Shown here: piece after piece, positions 48,610 to 57,273 of the stretch
Position numbering within the stretch: the stretch's first letter is position 1
How the letters are laid out: each line of letters opens with the position of its first letter
Source of the DNA: Azospirillum canadense
Lineage (GTDB): Bacteria; Pseudomonadota; Alphaproteobacteria; Azospirillales; Azospirillaceae
Length of the DNA stretch: 64,000 nucleotides
Assembly: GCF_025961225.1 (NCBI RefSeq)
Contig: NZ_JAOQNG010000004.1
Coordinates: forward strand, 1 to 64,000
Reading direction: 5' to 3'
The notes under the pieces: model-generated
What the model was told of the DNA's origin: nothing
Seen by the model: the letters and a program-made list of their open reading frames with translations, nothing else
The model's database searches: none
Position numbers and translations under genes: made by a program

Positions 48610-50351
48610 GGCGTGGGCTCCGCGGGGTAGAACCAGGATGGGTCGGCGCCGGCGCCAAGGTCGGCGGGGGTCGGCGCGCCGTGGAACAGCACGCCGCGCA
48701 GGTTGCGATTCAGGAAGTCGCGCGTCTTGTCGATGCCGTGCAGGCCGACGTTCAGCAGGCGGGTGATGTGGGCGGGGACGAAGCCCTCGCTCATGATGTC
48801 CGCGTGCGGGGAGTGGTAGGGAAGCCCGGCCAAGGCCTGCACGCGGGTGACGATCGCCCGGTGCTGCGGGTGCGCCAGCAGGAAGCGAGCGGTGCTCTGC
48901 CTGGGATCCTGCGCGGCGAGGTCGGCGTCGAGCCGGACGATCAGGCGCGGCAGGTCGAGCCCGAGGTTGACGGCGTCGCCCACCTCCTCCCGCGGGCCGC
49001 GGCGCGGCTCCTCCGCGGTCACCGATTTGTACCAGACGTAGCGGCGCGCGGTGTCGGACTCCAGGTCCAGGCCAAAGACCCAGGCGTACTGGCCGTGGAT
49101 GATCTCGCGCAGGCGGGACACCGGCATTTCCGGCCGGTCGGTCATCTCCTCGTCCAGCACCAGCGTCTCGACCAGCGCGTCTGCCTCGTCGGCGACCAGC
49201 TCGATCAGCAGGGAATGCAGCGTCTCCAGCGCCTCCGCACGGACGCGGCCCTCCAGCCCAGCGCAGAGGTCGGCGATGGGCAGCGGCGCCACCGCCTCGC
49301 CGCGGCGGATCGTGCCCAGAAGCCGGTCGATCTGGTCGCGGATCAGCGACAGGTCGTCGGCGATCAGGTCGCTCGGCGTGATCGCCTCATAGACGACGCG
49401 GTCCTCGCGGCGGAAGCGGATGGCCTTGTCGATCAGGCCAAGCAGGGTCGCGACCTCCGCCCCGTCGGGGCCGGGGACGATGGCCTTGGCCCGCGCGATG
49501 GACTCTTCGCGGATGCCCAACCAGCGGTCGATCAGGCGCGGGTGGTTGTTGACGAACAGCATCAAGCCGAGCGCCGAGCCGTTGCCGACCCCGAGGAAGC
49601 GCGCCAGATCCGGCGACAGCGCCACCGCCTGCGGCGAGGCCATCCGCGCCAGATGGTGCACGAGGTCCTGCGCGAAGACCCGCATCATGTAGGCGCACAG
49701 CATCTGCGCGGCGAGCGACCAGCGCAGCGGGTGATCCTTCTCGAAGGCCAGGAAGGTCTTGGTCCCGAAAGTGCCGTTGCCGTCCAGCCCGGTGTTGCGC
49801 ATCAGGTAGCAGATCTGCGCCAGTTCGCCGACGTCCGGCTGGTGGCCGGCGGCCAGCGACTGCACGGTGTGGTCGAACAGGCGTTGGCTGCGGTTGGACC
49901 GGCACCAGATCAGCGTGCCCGGCGTCGCCCGCCCCTCGTAGAGCTTCGGCAATTCGTTGCGGGTCGTCTCCACGTCGGCCGGGCTGATGTCGCCCTCCAC
50001 CAGCGCGCCCATCATGTCCCAGGAGCGGCCGATGATGCGGCCGGAGCGGCCCTTGTCCGACGGTTCGAAGGAGAAGACCGGGAAGGAGAAGCGCCAGCCG
50101 CCGGCGTCGATGCGGTAGGCGGCCGTGCCGCGCCCGCGCTCGTCGATGTCGAAGCCGGTGCGGGTGATCGTCCAGCGCTCCCGCACCGCGCGGTTCATCA
50201 GGGCGCGCGAGGCGCTGATGCGGGACGGCTGGATGGCCGCGAGGCGTTCGGGCAGCATCAGCTCGGCCGGGGACCGCATCAGCCGGTGCAGGCTGTAGGG
50301 ATCCGGACCGGCCGCGATGCCCCCGATGGACGGGGACAGGGCAAGGTTCAT
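48606..50351 (-). CDS. Unrecognised 581-aa protein in IclR/dipeptidase operon
   Basis: No family recognised. A large soluble protein: an N-terminal region with SPAELMLPERLAAIQPSRISASRALMNRAVRERWTITRTGFDIDERGRGTAAYRI, a middle helical part (LRWSLAAQMLCAYMMRVFAQDLVHHLARMASPQAVALSPDLARFLGVGNGSALGLMLFVNNHPRLIDRWLGIREE), then a C-terminal domain that begins near VWFGLD and ends WFYPAEP. The GNGSALGLMLFVNNHPRL stretch looks like a functional loop. There is no signal peptide. It overlaps the IclR stop (ATGA) and the next start (ATGA), so stoichiometric production with its neighbours is likely. Confidence 0.78.
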   Translation of the reverse strand: MNLALSPSIGGIAAGPDPYSLHRLMRSPAELMLPERLAAIQPSRISASRALMNRAVRERWTITRTGFDIDERGRGTAAYRIDAGGWRFSFPVFSFEPSDKGRSGRIIGRSWDMMGALVEGDISPADVETTRNELPKLYEGRATPGTLIWCRSNRSQRLFDHTVQSLAAGHQPDVGELAQICYLMRNTGLDGNGTFGTKTFLAFEKDHPLRWSLAAQMLCAYMMRVFAQDLVHHLARMASPQAVALSPDLARFLGVGNGSALGLMLFVNNHPRLIDRWLGIREESIARAKAIVPGPDGAEVATLLGLIDKAIRFRREDRVVYEAITPSDLIADDLSLIRDQIDRLLGTIRRGEAVAPLPIADLCAGLEGRVRAEALETLHSLLIELVADEADALVETLVLDEEMTDRPEMPVSRLREIIHGQYAWVFGLDLESDTARRYVWYKSVTAEEPRRGPREEVGDAVNLGLDLPRLIVRLDADLAAQDPRQSTARFLLAHPQHRAIVTRVQALAGLPYHSPHADIMSEGFVPAHITRLLNVGLHGIDKTRDFLNRNLRGVLFHGAPTPADLGAGADPSWFYPAEPTP

Positions 50352-51070
50352 TCTCTCACTCCGCGTAGGCGAGCGTTGACCCGGGCCGCCGCCGCGACCA
50401 CGACGCTCGCGCATGAATTCGTGTTGAAGCCCGCCGTCGGCCCCGAGAGCGACAGGGCGGCGATGCAGTCGCCATGGCCGTCGAACACGGGGGCGGCGAC
50501 GGCGGAAACGGTGCGGGGACCGGTGTAGCCGGACACCGCGAAGCCATCGCGGCGGATTGTCTCCACCAGCTCCGGCTCGGGCAGCGCCACGCCGGAGTCC
50601 GACAGGCGCGCGAAGATTTCGGGGCGTGCGAAGCTGGACAGGACGCGCCCCAGCGCCGTGCGCTCCAGGTCCAGCCGGGCGCCGACGCGCAGGTCCGCGC
50701 GCAGGATACCCTTGGACTCGACGCGCCGCATGATGATCGCCTCGTGCCCGTCGAGCACGGCCATGGAGGCGGTCTCCCCGCTCTCCGCGACCATGTCGTG
50801 CAGGATGTCCGCCAGCCGGGCGCCGAGGTTCGCCTGCTCCATCGCCATGGCCGCGTGGCCGACGATGCGCAGCGCGAGGCGGTAGCGACCGTCCTCCGTC
50901 TGCTCCACCCAGCCGGCCTCGACCAGGGTTTGCAGGCGCTGGTGCGTGGCCGCCCGCGCCTCCTCCACCTTGCGGGCGACGTCCGCCAGCCGCACCGGTT
51001 CCGGCGAGGCCGACACTGCGTCGAGCACGGCGAAGGTCTTCAGCACGGAGGACAGCGGACGGACACTCAC
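50348..51070 (-). CDS. IclR-family transcriptional regulator
   Basis: A 240-residue regulator. The N-terminal winged helix (SSVLKTFAVLDAVSASPEPVRLADVARKVEEARAATHQRLQTLVEAGWVEQTEDGRYRL) and C-terminal GAF-like effector domain (GRVLSSFARPEIF..., then AAPVFDGHGDCIAALSLSGP) match IclR. It starts the operon with the two unknown proteins and the dipeptidase. TGTATTCTA half-sites 34-62 bases upstream and a full palindrome before the transporter operon suggest self-control and control of the flanking units. Confidence 0.9.
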   Translation of the reverse strand: MSVRPLSSVLKTFAVLDAVSASPEPVRLADVARKVEEARAATHQRLQTLVEAGWVEQTEDGRYRLALRIVGHAAMAMEQANLGARLADILHDMVAESGETASMAVLDGHEAIIMRRVESKGILRADLRVGARLDLERTALGRVLSSFARPEIFARLSDSGVALPEPELVETIRRDGFAVSGYTGPRTVSAVAAPVFDGHGDCIAALSLSGPTAGFNTNSCASVVVAAAARVNARLRGVRE

Positions 51071-51103
51071 GATCGGCTCCCAGGATTGTCTTGTTTCTGC
51101 TTT

Positions 51104-51132
51104 TGTATTCTATATGAAGACGCTGTATTCTA
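51104..51132. promoter_or_regulatory. Paired TGTATTCTA sites upstream of IclR
   Basis: TGTATTCTA occurs at 51104-51112 and 51124-51132, exactly 20 bases apart (two helical turns). The first continues as TTCTATATGAA, a TTC-N5-GAA dyad like the 57009 site. The pair lies 34-62 bases upstream of the IclR start, in an AT-rich island. Confidence 0.65.
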
Positions 51133-51250
51133 CCAAAATCATACCGCAACTATTTACGCCGCGGAAGCTGTTTGTGGCGAACGCGACGCTGTTGTTTGTT
51201 TTTACTTTGCACCGAATGGGCGACTGTTGACTGCGACTTAAGCCGCCTCA

Positions 51251-51277
51251 CCCTCTCCCAGCCCCGCTGGGAGAGGG
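51251..51277. terminator. CCCTCTCCCAGC hairpin
   Basis: CCCTCTCCCAGC (51251-51262), loop CCC, GCTGGGAGAGGG (51266-51277): a perfect 12-bp stem, 6 bases beyond the stop of the ThDP-enzyme gene (minus strand). The stem is identical to that at 46856-46882, indicating a repeated terminator-like element. Confidence 0.65.
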
Positions 51278-51283
51278 GGTTCT

Positions 51284-52852
51284 TCAGATCACCGCCTCGA
51301 TCAGGAAGGGACCGCGCCGGCCCACGGCCGCCTTCAGGCGGTCGGCGAAGGCTTCGGCGGTATCCACGCGCGCGGCCTCCACGCCGAGGGAGTTGGCGAG
51401 GCCCACCCAGTCGATGGTCGGTTCCACCAAGTCGAACAGGCGCTTGGCGTTGGCGCCCGGCTCGCCCGCCCCGACGCTGCGGTACTCGCCGCGCAGGATG
51501 GCGTAGGAGCGGTTGGCGAAGACGACCGTGACGATGTCCAGGTTCTCGCGGGCGTAGGTCCACAGCGCCTGGGCCGTGTACATCCCGCTGCCGTCGGCTT
51601 GCAGCCCGATGACCTTGCGGTCCGGGCAGGCGACCGCCGCCCCCAGCGCCAGCGGCAGGCCGATGCCGATGGAGCCGCCGGTCAGCGCCAGGAAGTCATG
51701 GGCCGGCGCCCCGCGCGTCAGGTCGAACAGGCGCCCGCCGGAGGTCAGCGCCTCGTCGCACAGGATCGCCCCTTCCGGCATCAGGGCACCCACCGCGGCC
51801 ACGACGCTGTCGGCGGTCAGCACCCCGACCGGAAGCGCCGGCCGGTCGAGCGGTTGCAGCGTGGGCTGCACGCCCGGCCCCACCCCCAGCGCCTCGGCCA
51901 GCGCGAGGAGCGCGCCCGGCAGATCGTCGCCCGGCTCCGCGAGCGTCAGGACGCGGCAGCCCTCGGGCAGCGGGGTGCTCGGCCGGCCGGGGTAGGCGAA
52001 GAAGGCGACCGGCGACTTGGCGCCGACCAGGATCAGCTGCTCGACGTCGCGGAAGGTCGCGATGGCCATGTCCAGCGGGTACGGTACGCGGTTCACCGCC
52101 ACGCGGCCGGCGCCGCGCTCGACCCGATTGTTGGACTGCTGGGCGAGCAGACGCACGCCGGTCGCCTGCGCGATCCGGTCGGCGGTGACCAGCGCCTCGG
52201 CGCGCAACGCCCGTCCGGTCATCAGCAGGACGGTGCGACGGCCCGACCGGATGCCTGCCACCGCCTCGGCGACGGCGTCCGCGGACACGGTGGCCGGCAC
52301 CGGCGGCGCCAGGACCGGCGGAGCGGAGTGCGCCGTCTCCGACCAAGCCGCGTCGGCGGGCAGGATCAGCGTGGCGATCTGGCCGGGTGCCGTGCGCGCC
52401 GCTTGGATGGCCTCGGCCGCGTCGCCAGCGACGGCGGACGCGGACTCCGTGCTGCGGACCCACTGCGACATGGGGCGGGCAAGCCCTTCGATGTCGCTGG
52501 TCAGGGGGGCGTCGTAGGCGCGGTGGAAGGTCGCGTGGTCGCCGACCACGTTGACGATGGGCGACCGGGCGCGCCGCGCGTTGTGCAGGTTCGCCAGCCC
52601 GTTCGCCAGCCCCGGCCCGCAATGCAGCAGGGTGACGGCGGGCTTGTCGGCCATGCGGGCGTAGCCGTCGGCCGCCCCGGTCACCACGCCTTCCGAAAGG
52701 CCCAGGATGCAGCGCATCGCCGGCTTGCGGTCGAGCGCCGCGACGAAGTGCATTTCCGACGTGCCGGGGTTGGCGAAGCAGACGTCCACCCCGCCGGCCA
52801 GCAGCGTGTCGCACAGCGCGTCGGCGCCGGTGTAGTTTTTCGTTTCCGTCAT
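51284..52852 (-). CDS. ThDP-dependent enzyme (acetolactate synthase large subunit-like)
   Basis: A 522-residue ThDP enzyme. The N-terminal PYR domain has FANPGTSEMHFVAALDRKPAMRCILGLSEGVVTGAADGYARM, with catalytic Glu in the LSEG motif. The PP domain has LQADGSGMYTAQALWTYARENLDIVTVVFANRSYAI, the ThDP-binding motif. Shorter than biosynthetic acetolactate synthases and without a regulatory subunit, it resembles the catabolic group that includes benzoylformate-decarboxylase-like proteins. ATG 52852 sits just after the stop of the ABC ATPase. It probably decarboxylates or carboligates a 2-keto acid derived from the imported compound. Confidence 0.85.
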   Translation of the reverse strand: MTETKNYTGADALCDTLLAGGVDVCFANPGTSEMHFVAALDRKPAMRCILGLSEGVVTGAADGYARMADKPAVTLLHCGPGLANGLANLHNARRARSPIVNVVGDHATFHRAYDAPLTSDIEGLARPMSQWVRSTESASAVAGDAAEAIQAARTAPGQIATLILPADAAWSETAHSAPPVLAPPVPATVSADAVAEAVAGIRSGRRTVLLMTGRALRAEALVTADRIAQATGVRLLAQQSNNRVERGAGRVAVNRVPYPLDMAIATFRDVEQLILVGAKSPVAFFAYPGRPSTPLPEGCRVLTLAEPGDDLPGALLALAEALGVGPGVQPTLQPLDRPALPVGVLTADSVVAAVGALMPEGAILCDEALTSGGRLFDLTRGAPAHDFLALTGGSIGIGLPLALGAAVACPDRKVIGLQADGSGMYTAQALWTYARENLDIVTVVFANRSYAILRGEYRSVGAGEPGANAKRLFDLVEPTIDWVGLANSLGVEAARVDTAEAFADRLKAAVGRRGPFLIEAVI

Positions 52853-52854
52853 GG

Positions 52855-53937
52855 TCACACCGCCGGAATCGCGTGGATGGCCGACGCAGGCCAGAGGACG
52901 CTGAGCGCCGCACCGCTGCCGATGCCGTCGGCCTCCGGCCCGCGCAGGCGGATGCGCAGGTCGGCCCCGCCCGCCCGCCCGATCAGAAGCGTGCTGTCGC
53001 CATAGGGGACGACCGTGTGCACACTGATGTCCGCGCGGTTCGGCGCGTCCTCACTCACTCCGGCCGCCAGCCCGGCGAGATGGATGGACTCCGGGCGCAG
53101 CATCAGCGTCACCGGGGCGCCGGCCGCGGCCGCCAGCCGGCTCGGCAGGCGCATCAGGCCCAGATGTTCGGTCCGCACCAGCCCCTGGTCGGGGTCCAGC
53201 ACGGTGCCCGGCAGCAGGTTGCTGTCGCCGATGAAGCGCGCGACGAAGGGCGTGCTGGGCGTGCGGTAGACCTCCTGCGGGGTGCCGATCTGGTCGATGC
53301 GGCCCTTCTCGAACACGGCGATGCGGTCGGACATGGTCATCGCCTCCGACTGGTCGTGGGTCACGAAGATCGTGGTCACGCCCAGGCTCTTCTGGATGCG
53401 CTTGATCTCGATCTGCATCTGCTCGCGCAGATTCTTGTCGAGCGCGCCCAGCGGCTCGTCCAGCAGCAGGAGCGACGGCTCGAACACCAGCGCGCGGGCC
53501 AGCGCGATGCGCTGCTGCTGGCCGCCCGACATGTCCTTGGGCCAGCGGTCGCCGTAGCCGGACAGGCCGACCAGATCCAGCATGGCGCGCGCCTTGCGCT
53601 CCGCCTCCGCGGCCGGGACCCCGCGCATGTCCAGCGGGAACATGATGTTCTGCAACGCCGTCTTGTGCGGGAACAGGGCGTAGTTCTGGAAGACGATGCC
53701 GATGTTGCGGGCGTGCGGCGGGATGTTGCTGAGCGACCGGCCGCCGACGCGGACGCTGCCGGATGTAGCATTCTCGAATCCGGCGATGATCATCAGCGTG
53801 GTCGTCTTGCCCGACCCGCTGGGGCCGAGGAAGGTGACGAACTCCCCCTTCTCCACATCGAGGGACACGCCGCCCAGCGCCTGGACGCTGCCGTAGCTCT
53901 TGGTCAGGCCGGACACCTGAAGGTAGGGGTCTCGCAT
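52855..53937 (-). CDS. ABC transporter ATP-binding protein (spermidine/putrescine type, PotA-like)
   Basis: A 360-residue ATPase. Walker A GPSGSGKTT, signature MSGGQQQR, Walker B LLLLDEPLGALD, and a C-terminal TOBE_2 domain (MLRPESIHL...TVVPYGDSTLLIGRAGG) match PotA. Gene order potD-potB-potC-potA (all minus) is a full polyamine/opine/iron-type importer. It is followed by the ThDP-enzyme gene with a 2-base gap. Confidence 0.92.
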   Translation of the reverse strand: MRDPYLQVSGLTKSYGSVQALGGVSLDVEKGEFVTFLGPSGSGKTTTLMIIAGFENATSGSVRVGGRSLSNIPPHARNIGIVFQNYALFPHKTALQNIMFPLDMRGVPAAEAERKARAMLDLVGLSGYGDRWPKDMSGGQQQRIALARALVFEPSLLLLDEPLGALDKNLREQMQIEIKRIQKSLGVTTIFVTHDQSEAMTMSDRIAVFEKGRIDQIGTPQEVYRTPSTPFVARFIGDSNLLPGTVLDPDQGLVRTEHLGLMRLPSRLAAAAGAPVTLMLRPESIHLAGLAAGVSEDAPNRADISVHTVVPYGDSTLLIGRAGGADLRIRLRGPEADGIGSGAALSVLWPASAIHAIPAV

Positions 53938-53946
53938 GGTTTGGCC

Positions 53947-54816
53947 TCAAGCCTCCAGTTGCACGCGGCTGGGCGCGCAGGGGTTGACGTCTTGCGGTGC
54001 CGCGTCCTTGGCCGCCGGCGTGCCGCCGCGGGCACAATCGCGGTTAGGGCGCTTGCGCACCGCCTTCCAGACCACGGGCGCCAGGATGACCAGCGCCACC
54101 GCGGCGAACAGCAGGGTGGACACGACGGAGATGACCGGGTCGGCCTGCATCCGGATGCTCTCGAACATCTTGCGCGGCAGGGTCTCGCTCTCGCGGCCGG
54201 AGATGAAGATGGCGACGACCGTCTCGTCGAAGGACTGGATGAAGGCGAACAGCGCGCTGATCGCGAAGCCCGGCCGCAGCACCGGCAGCGTGACGTGCCA
54301 GAAGGTGCGCAGCGGCGTGGCGCCCAGGCTCATCGCCGCGCGCTCCAGGTTGCGGTCGAAGCCCTTCAGGTTGGCCGACAGGATCAGGAAGGCCACCGGC
54401 ACCGACAGGGCGGTGTGGGCGATGATCACGCCCAGGTGGGTCTGCGTCAGCCGCAGGTCGCCGAGGTAGGAGTAGTAGCCGATCGCCAGCACGATGTGCG
54501 GCATCGCCATCGGCATGGTCAGCATCAGGTTGGCCAGCCCGCGCCCGAAGAAGCGGTGGCGCACCACCGCGAAGGTCGCCGGCGTCACCAGCAGCATGGT
54601 CAGCGCCATCGTCCCGAAGGCGATGATCAGGCTGTTGATGGTCGGCTGGGTCCAGCGCTCGTCCGTGAAATAGGCGGCGTAGTAGCCGAGCCAGTAGCCG
54701 GGCGGCGGGAATTCCAGCGACGGCGCCGTGCTGAAGGACATCGGCACGACGATGAACAGCGGGGCCGCGATGAAGGCGGCGACCAGCACGCCCAGCAGCT
54801 TGGGAAGCAGCTTCAT
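53947..54816 (-). CDS. ABC transporter permease (PotC-like)
   Basis: A 289-residue inner-membrane permease with six helices and an EAA loop (LERAAMSLGATPLRTFWHVTLPVLRPGFAISALFAFIQSFDE). MKLLPKLLGVLVAAFIAAPLFIVVPMSFS is the first segment. The C-terminal tail (KRPNRDCARGGTPAAKD...) is longer than usual and disordered. It starts 1 base after the PotB-like stop. Confidence 0.9.
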   Translation of the reverse strand: MKLLPKLLGVLVAAFIAAPLFIVVPMSFSTAPSLEFPPPGYWLGYYAAYFTDERWTQPTINSLIIAFGTMALTMLLVTPATFAVVRHRFFGRGLANLMLTMPMAMPHIVLAIGYYSYLGDLRLTQTHLGVIIAHTALSVPVAFLILSANLKGFDRNLERAAMSLGATPLRTFWHVTLPVLRPGFAISALFAFIQSFDETVVAIFISGRESETLPRKMFESIRMQADPVISVVSTLLFAAVALVILAPVVWKAVRKRPNRDCARGGTPAAKDAAPQDVNPCAPSRVQLEA

Positions 54817-54817
54817 C

Positions 54818-55669
54818 TCACCCCCACAACCGGTCGAGGCCGAAGCGGCGGTGGTAGACGGTCAGGACGATCATCGTGCTGGCCAGCAGCACCATCGCCA
54901 TGGCGGAGGCCTGGCCGAAGTCCAGGAACTCCTCGATCTGCGTGCCGATCAGGCCGGCGACCATCTGCTCCTGCGGGCTGCCCAGCAGCACCGGCGTGAC
55001 GTAGAAGCCAAGGCAGATCATGAAGACCAGCGTGGCGCCGTTGACCATGCCCGGCGCGCTCAGCGGCAGATAGACCTGCCGGAACACCGACCAGGGTCGC
55101 GCGCCCAGGCTCTCCGCCGCGCGCAGCAGCGCCGGGTCGATGCGCTTCATCACCGAATAGAGGCTCATCACCATGTAGGGGATGAGGATGTGCACCATCG
55201 CCAGCGTGGAGCTGAGCCGCGTGAACAGCAGGTGCGGCGGCGGATTCCACCCCAGGAAGGCCAGGGCGGCGGTGATCGGCCCGTTGTTGCCCAGCAGCAC
55301 CATCCAGGCGTAGGTGCGCACCAGGAAGCTGGTCCAGAAGCTCATGGTGACCAGCAGCATCAGCAGTGCTGCGACCCGCGGCGACGACTGCGCCATCAGG
55401 TAGGCCAGCGGGTAGCCCAGCAGCAGGCAGCAAAGCGCAACGCCCAGCGCCGTCAGGAAGGTGTTGATGAAGACCTGGAGGTAGAGGCTGTCGCTGGTCA
55501 GGTGCGCGTAGTTGCCGAGGCCGAACTCCGGCTCGGTCACGCTCATCAGGGCGACCTGCCCCAGCGGAACCAGGAAGAAGGCGCAGAGGAACAGCACCAG
55601 CGGAAGCAGGAGAAGCCACGGCTTCAACGCTCCCGGCGCGGCTGCCCCCCGGTTGAGGACAGAAAGCAC
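54818..55669 (-). CDS. ABC transporter permease (PotB-like)
   Basis: A 283-residue permease with PWLLLLPLVLFLCAFFLVPLGQVALMSVTEPEFGLGNYAHL (first helix and periplasmic loop) and EAA loop (LLRAAESLGARPWSVFRQVYLPLSAPG). GTG 55669 is chosen as start because AGGGGAG lies 7 bases before it. It pairs with the PotC-like protein to form the membrane channel. Confidence 0.9.
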   Translation of the reverse strand: MLSVLNRGAAAPGALKPWLLLLPLVLFLCAFFLVPLGQVALMSVTEPEFGLGNYAHLTSDSLYLQVFINTFLTALGVALCCLLLGYPLAYLMAQSSPRVAALLMLLVTMSFWTSFLVRTYAWMVLLGNNGPITAALAFLGWNPPPHLLFTRLSSTLAMVHILIPYMVMSLYSVMKRIDPALLRAAESLGARPWSVFRQVYLPLSAPGMVNGATLVFMICLGFYVTPVLLGSPQEQMVAGLIGTQIEEFLDFGQASAMAMVLLASTMIVLTVYHRRFGLDRLWG

Positions 55670-55724
55670 AGTCGTCTCCCCTTGCGGAAACGGCGATCGA
55701 AAATCCGCGATCAAAAGGCCGGGA

Positions 55725-56807
55725 TCAGGTGGCGATCCACTGCTCGAAGCGCTGGGTGACCTTTTGCAGGTTGTCGCCGAAATCCTCGACGTTCTGCTCC
55801 ACGGCCAGCGGGTAGTTCTGCGGACCGGTCGGCATGCGGTCCGCCTCCTCCTTCGGAATGAAGTCGAAGGCGCTGGGGTTCAGCGGGCCGTACAGCGCCT
55901 CGCGGCAGAAGCCGGCCAGCCGTTCCGGCTGCACCGCGCTCTGGATGAACTTCCAGGCGATCTCGCGCCGCGGCGTGTTCTTGGAGACCACCCAATAGGC
56001 GCGGTCGATCTGCGCCTGGTTCCAGCTGATGCCGATGGGGTGGCCCTGGTCGATCAGTTCCAGCGCGCGGCCGTGCCAGATGCCGATCATGTCGACCTCG
56101 CCGTCGCGCAGAAGCTGCTGCGACTGCTGGCCCTGGGTCCACCAGACGCGCAGGTCCGGCTTGATCCGGTCGAGCGCGCGGAAGGCCCGGTCGGTGTCCA
56201 GCGGGTAAAGCTTCTCCTTCGGGACACCGTCGGCCATCAGGGCCAGCGGCAGGACGCGGGCGCCGTAGCGCTGGAGGCTGCGCGCGCCGGGAAAGTCCTT
56301 CCGGTTCCAGAAATCGGCCCAGTTCTGCGGCCCGCCGTTGGTCAGGCGGTCCTTGCGGTAGGCGATCAGGGTGGAGAAGGCATGCGAGGACACGCCGTTC
56401 TCGAACACCGCGTTCTTCCACAGCCCGGAGGCCAGCGGGCTGCCGGTCACCGGCTCGATGATCTTGGCGGCGTTGGCGCGGACGATGTCGCCACCGCCCA
56501 GCGTCGTCACGTCGAACTCATAGACCCCGCTGCGGACCTGGGCGGCCAGCTTGGCGAAGGACACCGGCGACACGGTGCGGATCTCGACGCCGGTTTCCTT
56601 GGTGAACGGTTCGAACAAATGCTTCGAGGCGGCCTTTTCCCAGCTTCCGCCCCAGGTGTTGACGTACAGAACCTCGGCCGCGCGGGCGCTGCTGATAATG
56701 GCCGGCATCGCCATGACGCCCGCGGCGCCGGCGGCCAGCTTCAGCACCGAGCGGCGCGGCAACGCGCATGCGCCACCGTCGGCAGCCTTTTCGACGTCTT
56801 CGCTCAT
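55725..56807 (-). CDS. Extracellular solute-binding protein (PotD-like)
   Basis: A 360-residue type 2 periplasmic binding protein. A Tat signal (RRSVLKLAAGAAGVM, cut after SARA) precedes the mature protein (EVLYVNTWGGSWEKAASKHLFEPFTKETGVEIRTV), which resembles polyamine, opine and iron binders. ATG 56807 has AGGAGGGGCT. It is the first gene of the transporter operon. A candidate operator palindrome is 202 bases upstream, so the leader may be long. Ligand unknown; the dipeptidase and RidA genes nearby suggest a nitrogenous compound. Confidence 0.9.
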   Translation of the reverse strand: MSEDVEKAADGGACALPRRSVLKLAAGAAGVMAMPAIISSARAAEVLYVNTWGGSWEKAASKHLFEPFTKETGVEIRTVSPVSFAKLAAQVRSGVYEFDVTTLGGGDIVRANAAKIIEPVTGSPLASGLWKNAVFENGVSSHAFSTLIAYRKDRLTNGGPQNWADFWNRKDFPGARSLQRYGARVLPLALMADGVPKEKLYPLDTDRAFRALDRIKPDLRVWWTQGQQSQQLLRDGEVDMIGIWHGRALELIDQGHPIGISWNQAQIDRAYWVVSKNTPRREIAWKFIQSAVQPERLAGFCREALYGPLNPSAFDFIPKEEADRMPTGPQNYPLAVEQNVEDFGDNLQKVTQRFEQWIAT

Positions 56808-57008
56808 AGCCCCTCCTGTTCGGCGGAACGGTTCCGTTCGTCGTCGGCGCAGCAACAGGCTGCGGCGCGCCCACCGTCGTCCCGCCTCATCACGATCACA
56901 TCGTCGGAAGCCATTTGCCTTTTTCGGCTTTGTGAATGGCTTCACAAGGATTCGTCTTTCCCTGCACTCCGGCGCCGACGTTTCTTCTGTCATCCTGCGG
57001 GCCGGTCA

Positions 57009-57027
57009 TGTATTCTAATAGAATACA
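57009..57027. promoter_or_regulatory. 19-base palindromic operator candidate (IclR-type)
   Basis: TGTATTCTAATAGAATACA: perfect 9-base arms around a central A. Related half-sites occur upstream of IclR (51104, 51124) and of the aldehyde dehydrogenase (46700). It lies between AraC and the binding-protein gene, in the probable promoter of the transporter operon. Confidence 0.75.
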
Positions 57028-57145
57028 CTGTCTTCTTAATGAATATGCTGCGCCCAGATCGTTGATGTGTCAAATCGACGCAGCGGCGTTGTGCCGCATG
57101 TCTGCCATTCGGTGAGGGTATGGCTGGGGTGGGGGGGGTGCGGGC

Positions 57146-57256
57146 GTTGGGCTCCCACCCTAACCCTCCCCCATCTTCGACGGAGGAGGGAACTCCGCCG
57201 CGCGACCCTTAAAGCCCTCCCCCGCGAAGTGGGGGAGGGTTGGGTGGGGGCCCAAC
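57146..57256. repeat. Long imperfect inverted repeat (GC-rich, nested hairpin)
   Basis: Left arm 57146-57172 (GTTGGGCTCCCACCC... CCCTCCCCC) pairs with right arm 57231-57256 (GGGGGAGGGTTGGGTGGG, then GGCCCAAC), with few mismatches. Inside are GGAGG/CTCC and CCTCCCCC-GCGAAGT-GGGGGAGG hairpins. Downstream of the AraC stop (57274, minus strand), it probably terminates araC transcription and insulates the transporter promoter. It looks like a mobile intergenic repeat. Confidence 0.7.
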
Positions 57257-57273
57257 GCGACCACTCCCCGCAA

